A DNA stretch of 64,000 nt from the IMG/VR virus record IMGVR_UViG_3300028840_001395, positions 310,001 to 374,000 of that record; one strand, written 5' to 3'. The notes below the pieces were generated by a model. That model saw only the letters and a list, made by a program, of their open reading frames with translations. It did no database searches and was not told the origin of the DNA. The number at the start of each line of letters is the position of its first letter. Within the stretch, counting starts at the first letter, position 1. This document shows, piece after piece, positions 34,051 to 43,443 of this stretch. A program made the position numbers and the translations under genes. This DNA is from a virus.

Positions 34051-37000
34051 CTAGCAGATGAACCAGTTCAGTCCATCTGAATAGAGTCGAATCGCCTGAC
34101 CGTTGACAGCCACCATCACGACGGGGGCTCCATCGATGGTTTCAGGGCCGCCGGGAAGGATAGCGAATGGTGCCAGTCCCGCATTCAGGCTCTCATCCTT
34201 GATGGTGACCTCTCGCCCCGGCGGGGGAGGAGTTGGAAGTACCACAGCGTAACCCGGCAAAGCCACTGGGTTAAACATCCCGACCAAACGAGCCGTGGCA
34301 GTCACAGGCACGGCGAATGGGGGCGGGGGGAGCAGAGTGCAGTCGATCTTCTGATAGACCAGCGTCGGGCCACCACCGCCACCACCGCAACAAGAACCTC
34401 CCGCCGTGATGTCGCCGGTAGCGTGCAGGTCACCAAAGATCGTCAACTCGTCCGTGTCGGTACAGCCGATGTCCACGTACTTGTTGTAGTCACCGGGCGT
34501 GAAGGTCGCCCCCGAGGCCACTCGAAGCTCACCCAGGTTGGCGGTGTTGAGTGTGGGGGGTTCCGATGCGATGAACAGCACATCGCCATTCGGCCCCGGT
34601 GTCAGGCTCCTCAACCGGAGAGCGCCGCCTTGATTTGAGGCTACGAACTGATAGCTCGAAAGATTGATCCGAGTAACAAGAGCATTCAGGTCATCCGCAG
34701 CATCAACCAGGAACCTCTCAACGCCATTCAGACCCCCGACATAGAACACCCCGGAACCACCCGCGACAAAGGGGTTCGCTGCGTCAAGAGAGGCCCACGA
34801 GATAGTGTTGTCCAAGAGACAGACTCGAATCGTAGAGGCAGTCGAATCCGCCAAATTCGTTGCCATCCCTGGAGCCAAGAAGATAGTGCCGCCCAAAGCC
34901 GGGAAAGGCGCGGCACCCGAAGGCTGATAGCACGTCCCGCCTTGGACATAGACACTGCCGCCCAACGTGTCCCCACTGCCCACCGACCCGAAGTCCGGGT
35001 AGGACTCACCACCACCCAGAACGATACGACCAAGCTCGTCCGTGTCGGACTCGTAGTTGTTCCGTGTCCGCAGGTGCAGATTGAACGGCGCATGTCCGTC
35101 CGTGGCATTCATCGCGTTCGGATTGCCACCCATGATGAGGCCAGCGGGCAGACCCCGGTGAGTGCCGCTTGCTGCGAAGTCATTGGACACGACCGAGCGG
35201 CCCAGAGACATCGAAGCTGCTCCGGCATAGGTACCCGGACGCAGATTGATCTCGGAACCCAGGTTGTCGAGGGCTCCGTTGGGGGCACCGGACACGAAGG
35301 GGCCGATGTCCACGTTGCCTTCGACCTGAAGGCCGCCGGTCAGAACCTCGTCTTCCAGCCAGTCCTCGACGGGCGTTTCTGCCCCGCCGATCTGTACGGC
35401 CCCTGCGTCGGCGGTGATCGTCCGCCCGGCTCCGTCGCCGTAGGTCAAGGGCTGCAACGAATCGAGGCCGTCATAGGCCGAGTCCAGCGAGTAGTAGGGG
35501 GAGGTACCCAGCGGGAGAGCAGCCCCCACGAGCATGTCGATGGCGTTCTGCACCTTGTTCGTGGGCAGAAGCCCCGGCACACCACCCACGGGATCCACCG
35601 GGTCAACGTAGGCGTTGTCGTAGAGCAGCGACTCGCCCCTCGTCAGGGGCTCCCACTCATCCGGGGCTCCCGTGGGGAAGATGTAGTCGCCACCGAACCG
35701 GATGGACGACGGATAGAATCCCACAGTGTTCGAGGTCTGCTTCGTCCGAACGCTGATGTCCTCCTCGACCCGCGTGTTGTTGAGGAAGATCTGGACATCG
35801 TAGCTGACCGCACCCACCCCAGCGAGCACCCCCGATGTATCGGCCAGCTCGAAGGCCAGGAGGGGATTGACCGAGGTTTCCTCACCGTCGAACTCGCAGT
35901 TCGTGCCGTAGAAGATGCCGGGCAATCCACGGAAGGCGTAGCCGTTCACGGCCATTGCCCGAACCCAGGACTGCTCGAACCTGACCTCGGCCCCGTCCGG
36001 GTCATCCTGGAAGTTCGTGTTGTACCGGACACCCGAGTCACCCCAGATGTTGGATCGGAGACCGTAGATGACTCCGATATCAGTCATGGTGACCGCATAG
36101 TTGGTCGGGTCATCCACCTGTGCGTACACGAAGCTGTCCCGGAAGAAGATCTGCGGGGGAAGCGCACCATTCGCTTCGGATACGATAGCCCCGGTTGCCG
36201 CCCCCGTCTGAACGACGTTGCAGCGGTCGAACAGCATCAGACCGCCGATGTGACGAAGGACTGGTTCAGTGCTGGGTGCGAAGTTCAGAAGTTCGATTCC
36301 ACGGAGCACCACGAAGTCTCCGGGATTCGTCCCCGTGAAGAAGTGGTGCGCCCCTGGATTGGTGGTGGGGAAGATTGCCACCCCGATCATCTGACCGGGA
36401 TTAGGTTCTGTGACCACCACCTCACCGGGGGTATCCGCGATCAGGTGAACGTGTGGGATAAGCCGCAAGTCCTCCTGATACGCACCCGGAGCGATCTTGA
36501 TGATGTAGGGGTTGAACTCATCGAGGGGAGCTTCCCCCCGACTGACACAGTTCTCCGCGTAGGTGATGGCCAGGTTGATGCTGGAGAAGTCCGCGAAGCC
36601 CTCGCAGGCAATCCGCATCCCTGTCTCGTCCTCGCGCCCTGTCTCCGGCCCTGGCATCCTGACGATGTTGGTCGGATCGTTGGGCTCGATAGGACTTGTG
36701 TAGCTACGCCCCCTGTTGTGATCGACGTAGAGGACACGCCCGCTCATCGAAGCACGCCGCACAAGGAGCATCAACCGCTGGAGGTTCGAGTTCTGCTCAT
36801 TGGCCCAACCCTGGGCCGACACGTCAGCGGGGATCGTGCCACTCTCGTCTCGCCGCTCACCCGCCGAGATCAGGAACAGCTCCGCGAAGGTCGTCTTGAC
36901 CCGGAGCCGGACGAACTGGACATCCTCGGTGGCCTCTCCTGCATCTGTCACCAGGCGGATGAGGTAGGCCCCCTCATTATCCACCGTGAACTTGGTCTGC

Positions 37001-37254
37001 TGGGTCACCGTGCTCGTCAGGTTGGCCGTCGAATCCTCACGGGTGTAGGCATCGGCGTCCGGAGCAGCCGCCTCTGGCCCCGAAGTCTCGGGGGTAAAGG
37101 ACAACTGCCAGCTATAGCTGACAGCCGAATGGACGGATGTGCAGGTGACCTCATAACCCTTGCGGAGGTCGTTCCGGCTCGTCCCCTCGGTCATGGGGCC
37201 GATAGGAACACCCGTGGGCGAAGTCTTCAGGGTTACACGGATGATGGCGGGCAT
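34051..37254 (-). CDS. Beta-helix tail spike (1067 aa)
   Basis: Residues 20-120 form an Ig-like domain. Residues about 215-500 are pectin-lyase-like (F-A-D-F-S-S-I-N-L-A-I, then I-I-K-I-A-P-G-A-Y-Q-E-D-L, the pectinesterase-type entry to a beta-helix). A beta-rich middle follows, then a small A-D-D-L-N-A-L-V-T-R-I-N module near 855, a Cys/Gly linker (S-C-C followed by Gly run) near 958, and a C-terminal cap with E-V-T-I-K-D-E-S, T-I-D-G and L-Y-S-D-G-L-N-W-F-I. I recognise that cap from phage fibre tips. The protein is probably trimeric and binds or degrades a surface polysaccharide. It starts 49 bases after the baseplate-type gene with an AGAAGGAGGG ribosome site. Confidence 0.8.
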   Translation of the reverse strand: MPAIIRVTLKTSPTGVPIGPMTEGTSRNDLRKGYEVTCTSVHSAVSYSWQLSFTPETSGPEAAAPDADAYTREDSTANLTSTVTQQTKFTVDNEGAYLIRLVTDAGEATEDVQFVRLRVKTTFAELFLISAGERRDESGTIPADVSAQGWANEQNSNLQRLMLLVRRASMSGRVLYVDHNRGRSYTSPIEPNDPTNIVRMPGPETGREDETGMRIACEGFADFSSINLAITYAENCVSRGEAPLDEFNPYIIKIAPGAYQEDLRLIPHVHLIADTPGEVVVTEPNPGQMIGVAIFPTTNPGAHHFFTGTNPGDFVVLRGIELLNFAPSTEPVLRHIGGLMLFDRCNVVQTGAATGAIVSEANGALPPQIFFRDSFVYAQVDDPTNYAVTMTDIGVIYGLRSNIWGDSGVRYNTNFQDDPDGAEVRFEQSWVRAMAVNGYAFRGLPGIFYGTNCEFDGEETSVNPLLAFELADTSGVLAGVGAVSYDVQIFLNNTRVEEDISVRTKQTSNTVGFYPSSIRFGGDYIFPTGAPDEWEPLTRGESLLYDNAYVDPVDPVGGVPGLLPTNKVQNAIDMLVGAALPLGTSPYYSLDSAYDGLDSLQPLTYGDGAGRTITADAGAVQIGGAETPVEDWLEDEVLTGGLQVEGNVDIGPFVSGAPNGALDNLGSEINLRPGTYAGAASMSLGRSVVSNDFAASGTHRGLPAGLIMGGNPNAMNATDGHAPFNLHLRTRNNYESDTDELGRIVLGGGESYPDFGSVGSGDTLGGSVYVQGGTCYQPSGAAPFPALGGTIFLAPGMATNLADSTASTIRVCLLDNTISWASLDAANPFVAGGSGVFYVGGLNGVERFLVDAADDLNALVTRINLSSYQFVASNQGGALRLRSLTPGPNGDVLFIASEPPTLNTANLGELRVASGATFTPGDYNKYVDIGCTDTDELTIFGDLHATGDITAGGSCCGGGGGGPTLVYQKIDCTLLPPPPFAVPVTATARLVGMFNPVALPGYAVVLPTPPPPGREVTIKDESLNAGLAPFAILPGGPETIDGAPVVMVAVNGQAIRLYSDGLNWFIC

Positions 37255-37303
37255 GTGACCCTCCTTCTAGCGCACGCTCTATGTAGTCGGGCCTATACCC
37301 TTA

Positions 37304-38689
37304 CTACCGGAGGAAAAAGACGGTCGCATCCTCGTCTTCGACCTCCTGGGGCACCTGCACACCCAGCCGGTCAACCACGACCTCGTATTCCTGGCCCGTA
37401 GCGGCCTGGGCCATCCTGCGGCGTACTCGCAGGATGCTGGGTGCCACTCTCACTCTTGTCCCCGGCCCCGGAGCGAACCCCACAGGCCCTCCATCGTTGC
37501 CCAGCACCATCTTCAGCCGGTAACTCCCAGCGTTGGGGCCGTCCGAGAACACCAGAATCTCGCCCTCGACGGCCAAAGCCCAGTTCTGGCTGTCATCCTC
37601 GACCACATCCCCTGTGACCGTCGCCGTCCCAGTCAGCCCAGTCGGGATTGTCGTGTATTCCCGCGCCACTGGGTCAGTCCCAACTGGGAAGGCCAGGATC
37701 TCCTCGACCCGATACCGACCGATGTGTCCCTCATCCGTCGAAGCCGGAGTGCCCTCGATGCCCCCGACATGGATGGAGTTCGGGCCGGACAACACTGTCA
37801 GATAGGCACCTACCTGAACCGATGTGAAGTCCCGATAGGGGTCGCTGAACAGCGTGCGGTCAGTCAGGGTCTCCCCTTCCGTTCCTGCAATTCTCTTGGC
37901 CCCGAGGCAATAACGCCGAAAATCCTCATAGTAGTAGTTCGACCACTCGAAGCTGTAAGACTCCGAAAACAGAGGGCCAAACGCCTCCCTGAACAGGAAT
38001 CGGAAGTCATACAAAGTGTGGGCAGGCTTGAGGGCTCGCAGGACAATCCTGACGTTGTTGACGAGGGTGAACGGGTCGTCGGGGAAGTCCGGCAGGATGA
38101 CAGTGGTTTCGCCCACGGTGAGGGTTCGGGTGTCCTCGACGTTGATCTCGAAGGAGAACTGGTCATCGAAGCCCCAGGCCGAAGTGCCCTTGAGCTTCCG
38201 GTCTTCGATGACCTTCTCGATCACCTCGACCGTGGCGTCGGTGAGAAGCTCAACACCCTCCTTGACGGTCTTCTTGGTGGCTCCCTGGAGCAGCAAGATG
38301 ACCATGCGCTTGAGGAACTGGCGGTAGGAGATGTCACCGTCGATCTCGGGCCAGCCGTCCGTCCGGGCGTCCGGGAACACCAGAGCACCGAGAATCTGGT
38401 AGAGGAACTCCGACCGCGTGTAGTCGTACACCGAGTCGGCATAGACCTCCTGGGCCGAGATCTGGAACTTGGCGATCTGCTCGGCTGCCGCCTGGTAGCG
38501 CAGGGTGTAGAAGGGACCGGGGACATCCGACACGTAGTTGGACGGCAGCAGTTGGAGGAACACCTCCATGATGCGGTCAACCTGACTCCGCTCGGCGTCG
38601 ATGCGATCCTGCGAAGGCTTGTCTACGGGAGCAGGGTTCTGCTCCAGCAGAGAGGGCAGCATCGTCTTGTCAGAAGGCTGGTCTGCCAT
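37304..38689 (-). CDS. Baseplate wedge-like / tail protein I-like
   Basis: The 461-residue protein directly follows the baseplate-J gene (TGATG overlap), the place of the gpI or wedge-partner protein in contractile phages. Residues 25-130 are helical with L-L-P-S-N-Y, then Q-I-A-K-F-Q-I, and F-L-Y-Q-I-L-G-A-L, similar to tail-I-type N-termini that describe trajectories along the wedge. Residues 280-461 form beta domains with G-R-Y-R-V-E-E-I-L. It likely links the wedge to the receptor-binding proteins encoded just downstream. Family membership rests on gene order and weak similarity. Confidence 0.6.
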   Translation of the reverse strand: MADQPSDKTMLPSLLEQNPAPVDKPSQDRIDAERSQVDRIMEVFLQLLPSNYVSDVPGPFYTLRYQAAAEQIAKFQISAQEVYADSVYDYTRSEFLYQILGALVFPDARTDGWPEIDGDISYRQFLKRMVILLLQGATKKTVKEGVELLTDATVEVIEKVIEDRKLKGTSAWGFDDQFSFEINVEDTRTLTVGETTVILPDFPDDPFTLVNNVRIVLRALKPAHTLYDFRFLFREAFGPLFSESYSFEWSNYYYEDFRRYCLGAKRIAGTEGETLTDRTLFSDPYRDFTSVQVGAYLTVLSGPNSIHVGGIEGTPASTDEGHIGRYRVEEILAFPVGTDPVAREYTTIPTGLTGTATVTGDVVEDDSQNWALAVEGEILVFSDGPNAGSYRLKMVLGNDGGPVGFAPGPGTRVRVAPSILRVRRRMAQAATGQEYEVVVDRLGVQVPQEVEDEDATVFFLR

Positions 38690-41600
38690 CAGACTCTCCG
38701 ATTCCCTCCGGTCAGCAGCCGCGCCCGGTCTTCGTCCTCATCGTAGCTGAAGTCCAGATCGCCAAGCTCCAGGAACTCGGTCGGACCCGGCTCGATGTTC
38801 TTCACACCCTCGTCTCCGTACACGACGTAGGTGGCCGTGTAGTCGTAGTTCTCGGGAGTGTCACCCTTGGCTAGCGACACCAGAATCCGCCGCTGGGTGA
38901 TCTCCTTCCGCTTGTCATCGATCTCGGCATCCGTGGCGAACGGATACTGCTCCTTGAGCGTCGTGTCGTCACTGTATCCGGGGATGAACAGACCGTCGTT
39001 GCCGATGATGAATGCCCGCCCCGCTGCGTTCTTGATGGGGATGCCATTGAGGTTGGGCGGGTCGTTGTAGATGATGAGAGGTTCCTCGCTGGCGAAAACC
39101 CCACGCGGGTCGTTGATCTCGCCCCCACCGTTGACCGTGCCCGACTCCAACGGATTGACCAGCAGATACACGTCCACCAACTCGGTAGACCAGTCCGATA
39201 TCAAGGAGAAGTCGATGTCCTCGTCCGTGGTCACTTCCTCCCGGATGACCAGGGAACCGTCCGTCTTGGCCAACCTGACCAGCGGAACCACGGTGTAGGA
39301 CACTCCAGCCACCGTCTCGATCACATCGATCACGTCACTCTGCCGGACAGGCTCACCCAGCACCAGCGACCCGAAGAACCGAGCCAGTGCCGTCCGCACC
39401 GCGCTGTCCACCGTCGAGGCCGTCTGGTTGGGCTGAAGAACGAGGGTGCCCCAGATGTCCACCCCGACCGGAGCAGCCTCCTTGGTCAACACGTCTGCCG
39501 TGACGTGGCGGGTGTCATCCAGGTCATCCTGCACCACTCCGACCAGGGAGTTGTAGGTGTAGGTGACCACGAAGTTCTCGTCATGCTGGTAGTCCACCAG
39601 CACCGTCTGGCCTTCCACGATGCGAGAGCTGGCTGTCGGAAGGATGCCCAGTGGAGTGCCTTCCGACTCATCTACGAAGGTGAAATCGGGAGCCACGTTC
39701 GGCTCGTAGGGGCCATAGTACTCGATGGTGCGCTCGTCGTTGTACACCCGGACGGTGATGGGATTGATGCCGAGATTGTTCAGGTATTCGGCCCCATCGA
39801 GGATGACGTGCTCCTCGTTCTCGACCGGGATGGGGTCACCAGAAGGAACAGTCACCGGAGCCGAACCATCTGTGGGCTGGATGACCTGTACGTAGTCTCC
39901 GGCCTCGTTCGAGCGCCCCATGTCGAGGGGCAGGCTGCCAGGGAACAGCTTGTAGGTCGAATCGAGCAGCGTTCCCGACACGGTGCCGGTGAACTCGGTG
40001 ACCTCCCGGACGGGCTGCCGGGTCATCACGTAGCGGTCGCTCGTCCGGAAGCGGTAGGAACCCGTGAACACGTCCGTCAGGAAGATGTTGGTCGGGTCGT
40101 TGTAGGTCGATGAAAGCTGAATCCCGTCCGGCGGGATGATGGTCACATCGGTCAGGTCGAACACCTTGCCCGTGGTGATGTCCTTGAACTCGAAGCCCCA
40201 GTCGGGATTGTCCAGCATCTCGATGATGGGGTTGGAATCGTTGATATCCGCATTGATGGCCCGGAACTTCAGGTTGCGGATGTCCCCCACGGGCTCGAAC
40301 TGACCGTCCTCCACGATCTCGAAGGAGAAGGCAAAGGCATCGGTGACGTTGGAGAGGTTCTCTCCACGAATCCACACGTCCACCTTGCCGCCCACATGCT
40401 CCCCGGTCGCGGGGTCGCGGTCACGCTGCATCAGGACGTTGCCCGCGTCCACCACGATAGTCTGGAGCACGCCCGGCACATCGATGGCATTCTGGATGTA
40501 GCCCTGGTAGGTGCCAGAGTCCACCGAGGCCAGCACGCGGTCAGCCCGAGCCGCCAGGTCGCGGTTGCTCTCGACATCCCGGCCACCGAAGGTTGCCCCC
40601 TCGTTGACCACCTGGACGCCCGCCGGGCCGCTGATGATGCTCGTGATCTGCCCCGCAGCGAGGTTACCCGCCAGGCCCGGCTGCTCGGCCTGGATGAAGG
40701 CTCGGGCCGAGAAGCGTCCCGTCTGGGGGTTGTAGGTGGTCTGTGCTCCGCTGGACGTGATCTGGGCCGCCGAAGTCGTGCGGAAACGGACGCTGCCGCC
40801 TCCGGTGATGGTGCCGATGGGCATGAAGCGGGTCGTGTCGGGCCGTCTGGTCGTGTAGAAGGTGACTTCGCCCCGAGACTGGGTGCCGGGGCGACGGGTG
40901 ATACCCCGCCTGGCAGCAAGCTGGTCAAACATGTTGTCGATGAGATTCTGCACATCACCGTTCGTCTGAAGGAAGAACGCCTGCTTGATGGCCAGCTTGT
41001 AGGGAGACTGCTCGACCGGGATGCTTGACCCCGAAAAACCGGGGTCATCGATCACCAGGAGGGTGGCGAAGGACTGGGCTGCTTGCATGAAGTTGACGAT
41101 GAAGCGGACACGCTCCGCCTCGGTCGAGAACGGGTCGATGTAGGTGTCCCGCTGGACAGAACCAGGCTTCACGTCAAGCTCAGGGTGCGTCCTGAAAATG
41201 GAGCGCACCGTGTCCCGCACGATCTGCTGCCGACTCACGGTGGGCAGGGCCGAGATGCCGGGGGTCACCGTCAGCGGACTGGCAGCAACCTCGGGCGAGA
41301 AGGCCGACTCATACTCCTGATCCTCGATGAGATACACCGCCGTCGCCACGTAGTAGAGCGGGTCTTCGTCCGGCAACGCATTGAACTCGGAGTTCGGCAG
41401 GGCCGGATAGGGTGTCGAGGTCGGCGTGGCCACACGGTCATGGGTGAAGGAGAACTGCTGGGTCAGCCGGATCGAGTCCACGTTCACGACGGTCTTGACC
41501 CGTGTGACGGTCTCGGGCACTTCGACTACCTGGTCGAAGTCTGTCTGGATGATGTTGCCAAGCTGGTCGGTCTGCTGACCGACGTAGCGCAGGTAGAGCG

Positions 41601-42210
41601 GGTCGGCTGCGGGACTGCCATCCTCATTGGTGGCGATGAGGTCATCCACGGTCAACTGGCCCAAGGAGTCGGTGTCCTCAATGGTCTCACTGGAGATGAC
41701 CATCGTGGGGTTGATGCGCTTGAACCCTGTGGTGCCCCCACCGGGGTCTGTGGCAGCGTAGAAGTGGTAGCCGACGACGTTCTGATCCTCGATACCCTCG
41801 ACGGTGATCGTGACCACCCTGTCCTTCCGCTCCACGAAGATGCCGGAAGGGGCGATGACGCCCGCCTTGATATCCCGCTCCAGGGAGAGTTCGGCCTGCA
41901 CACGACCAGAGGCCGTGACCTCCCCATTGGTCAGAATCGACCGCACCTCGATGATGTTGTCGCCGGGGAACAGTTGCAGGCCCTCGGGATAGGCCGAAGG
42001 GTTGGGGACGGTGAAGGTCTCACCCTCGAACACGATGCTGTCCGGGTCAGAGGTGAATCCGCTGCCCCTGATGGATACCTGCATGTCTGCCGTGTCGGGC
42101 GACATGACACCCCGGAAGAATCGGGTCGAGATGTCCGTGGTGAAGATGTATTCCGCGCGCAGCACCCCATCGGGTCCCATGAAGCGGGGAGTCTTGCTCG
42201 CTGTCGCCAT
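38689..42210 (-). CDS. Baseplate J-like protein (1173 aa)
   Basis: Residues about 350-600 hold the baseplate-J core. It has a helical segment after R-Q-Q-I-V-R-D, then P-G-L-A-G-N-L-A-A-G-Q-I-T with G-P-A-G-V-Q-V-V-N, then the hallmark G-G-R-D-V-E-S-N-R-D-L-A-A-R and S-G-T-Y-Q-G-Y near 540-570. Proteins of this family (P2 gpJ, T4 gp6) form the wedge ring of contractile tails. At 1173 residues it is far larger than gpJ (about 300) or gp6 (about 660). An N-terminal 340 residues of Ig-like repeats and a C-terminal extension after residue 640 account for the excess. It overlaps the next gene by one base. Confidence 0.9.
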   Translation of the reverse strand: MATASKTPRFMGPDGVLRAEYIFTTDISTRFFRGVMSPDTADMQVSIRGSGFTSDPDSIVFEGETFTVPNPSAYPEGLQLFPGDNIIEVRSILTNGEVTASGRVQAELSLERDIKAGVIAPSGIFVERKDRVVTITVEGIEDQNVVGYHFYAATDPGGGTTGFKRINPTMVISSETIEDTDSLGQLTVDDLIATNEDGSPAADPLYLRYVGQQTDQLGNIIQTDFDQVVEVPETVTRVKTVVNVDSIRLTQQFSFTHDRVATPTSTPYPALPNSEFNALPDEDPLYYVATAVYLIEDQEYESAFSPEVAASPLTVTPGISALPTVSRQQIVRDTVRSIFRTHPELDVKPGSVQRDTYIDPFSTEAERVRFIVNFMQAAQSFATLLVIDDPGFSGSSIPVEQSPYKLAIKQAFFLQTNGDVQNLIDNMFDQLAARRGITRRPGTQSRGEVTFYTTRRPDTTRFMPIGTITGGGSVRFRTTSAAQITSSGAQTTYNPQTGRFSARAFIQAEQPGLAGNLAAGQITSIISGPAGVQVVNEGATFGGRDVESNRDLAARADRVLASVDSGTYQGYIQNAIDVPGVLQTIVVDAGNVLMQRDRDPATGEHVGGKVDVWIRGENLSNVTDAFAFSFEIVEDGQFEPVGDIRNLKFRAINADINDSNPIIEMLDNPDWGFEFKDITTGKVFDLTDVTIIPPDGIQLSSTYNDPTNIFLTDVFTGSYRFRTSDRYVMTRQPVREVTEFTGTVSGTLLDSTYKLFPGSLPLDMGRSNEAGDYVQVIQPTDGSAPVTVPSGDPIPVENEEHVILDGAEYLNNLGINPITVRVYNDERTIEYYGPYEPNVAPDFTFVDESEGTPLGILPTASSRIVEGQTVLVDYQHDENFVVTYTYNSLVGVVQDDLDDTRHVTADVLTKEAAPVGVDIWGTLVLQPNQTASTVDSAVRTALARFFGSLVLGEPVRQSDVIDVIETVAGVSYTVVPLVRLAKTDGSLVIREEVTTDEDIDFSLISDWSTELVDVYLLVNPLESGTVNGGGEINDPRGVFASEEPLIIYNDPPNLNGIPIKNAAGRAFIIGNDGLFIPGYSDDTTLKEQYPFATDAEIDDKRKEITQRRILVSLAKGDTPENYDYTATYVVYGDEGVKNIEPGPTEFLELGDLDFSYDEDEDRARLLTGGNRRV

Positions 42211-42211
42211 A

Positions 42212-43390
42212 TTAGCTCCCGTCGTTTAGCAGAAGCCGAGCACCGTTCGGGACATTGATCCGGCTCTGGCCAAGTCCGGCGGCCTCCGTCCCGAGCATGA
42301 GGCCATTCGACCCCATCAGGGCCACCACATCGGGCACCGTGAACACGATTGTCAGCTCGATGGGTTCCCCCGAGGCGTTCTGCACTGTCAGGTCGATCAT
42401 GTAGGTCGTCGGATCTTCCTCATGAGGATAGACATCCACCGACACAATCGAGTAGAGGCGCTCCTTGAAAGTGACTTTCTGGTACTTGGCCTGGTCCTCC
42501 TGCAAGCTCTGGTAGCGACCCAACGCCTGGCGAACATCATCGCTCAAGACGGAAGCCACTCCAGCCAGCGCCTTCTGGCCAATACGGGACCGGAGAGTTG
42601 TCCCATACCAGGCGTGGTATGGGTTGCTCCCCTGGTCGGTCAAGAGGATCTTCAGGGCCGCCTGATAGAGCAGGTTCTCATCTTGGATGAGCAGGGACTT
42701 GCCATCAGGAGAGAAGCGGAAGTCGTTCTCGATATAGGTGGCCTTGCAGCGGAGACAACGGTTCACCGGCACCGAGTAGGTCACCTTGAACATCGGGTTG
42801 CCCCGGACAGCCTGGATGAACTGCGGGAAGCGGTTGGTGATGGTGTCCGGCCTCTGGGCCAACACCCAGCCAGGATAGATCATCTTGCCCTGGGCTCGAT
42901 ACTGATAGCCCACCGTCGCACAAGGTCCGGCCCCGAACCCCAGCGTGGCAGCCATCGTGCCGCCCACCTGGACATAGGAGTCGGTGCCCACCGTCGAGGT
43001 GTCACTGAACAAGAGGTGGCCGTTCGAGTTCTCGGCCAGTACTACCGAGAGATTCTGCTGGAGCATCGCCTTGATGATCTGGTCAGTCGTCATCCGCTGG
43101 GTGCCTGTGACCCCGAAGGAAAAGGTCTCAGACCCCCGAGGAGATGTGATTGTCAGGGTGTCCTCGTTCTCGGTAACGTCGTAAGGCCCCGAGATAGATG
43201 AGAAAATCCGACCGACCGAGTATAGCCCCGCCTGGGGGATGAAGACCTCGTTGTTGACGAGGATACGGACTGTTCCCGCACCAGCCACGGGTTGCCGGGT
43301 CGGAAGAGAGCGCCGGTTGCTCCCCAGGTTGACCACTTCCTCCATCGTCATGTGAGGACAGGGCCAAGCTAGCTGAAAGTCCTGCGACAC
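42212..43390 (-). CDS. gp25-like baseplate wedge protein with N-terminal insert
   Basis: The start is GTG 43390 with GAGGTGA upstream; the frame is closed just before it. Residues about 228-350 follow the gp25/W family: F-R-F-S-P-D-G-K-S-L-L-I, a helix, L-L-T-D-Q-G-S-N-P-Y-H-A-W-Y-G-T-T-L-R-S-R-I-G, and a C-terminal beta hairpin. Residues 70-155 carry a small beta-alpha module (T-T-D-Q-I-I-K-A-M-L-Q-Q, then S-Y-V-Q-V-G-G) also seen in other tail proteins here. A C-x2-C near 212 could bind a metal. The order gp25-like then J-like matches contractile phage tails. Confidence 0.75.
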   Translation of the reverse strand: MSQDFQLAWPCPHMTMEEVVNLGSNRRSLPTRQPVAGAGTVRILVNNEVFIPQAGLYSVGRIFSSISGPYDVTENEDTLTITSPRGSETFSFGVTGTQRMTTDQIIKAMLQQNLSVVLAENSNGHLLFSDTSTVGTDSYVQVGGTMAATLGFGAGPCATVGYQYRAQGKMIYPGWVLAQRPDTITNRFPQFIQAVRGNPMFKVTYSVPVNRCLRCKATYIENDFRFSPDGKSLLIQDENLLYQAALKILLTDQGSNPYHAWYGTTLRSRIGQKALAGVASVLSDDVRQALGRYQSLQEDQAKYQKVTFKERLYSIVSVDVYPHEEDPTTYMIDLTVQNASGEPIELTIVFTVPDVVALMGSNGLMLGTEAAGLGQSRINVPNGARLLLNDGS

Positions 43391-43443
43391 TACGTCACCT
43401 CATTGAAGGAACCGTATAGCCTAGACACCGGCCCGCCCGCACG
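43391..43443 (-). promoter_or_regulatory. 53-base gap with weak promoter-like sequence
   Basis: The gap before the gp25-like gene holds TGTCTAGG followed by CTATACGG on the minus strand. TGTCTAGG partly resembles the TAGTCTAGG element, but no TCTTAT lies 17 bases upstream. An internal promoter is possible but weakly supported. Confidence 0.25.
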
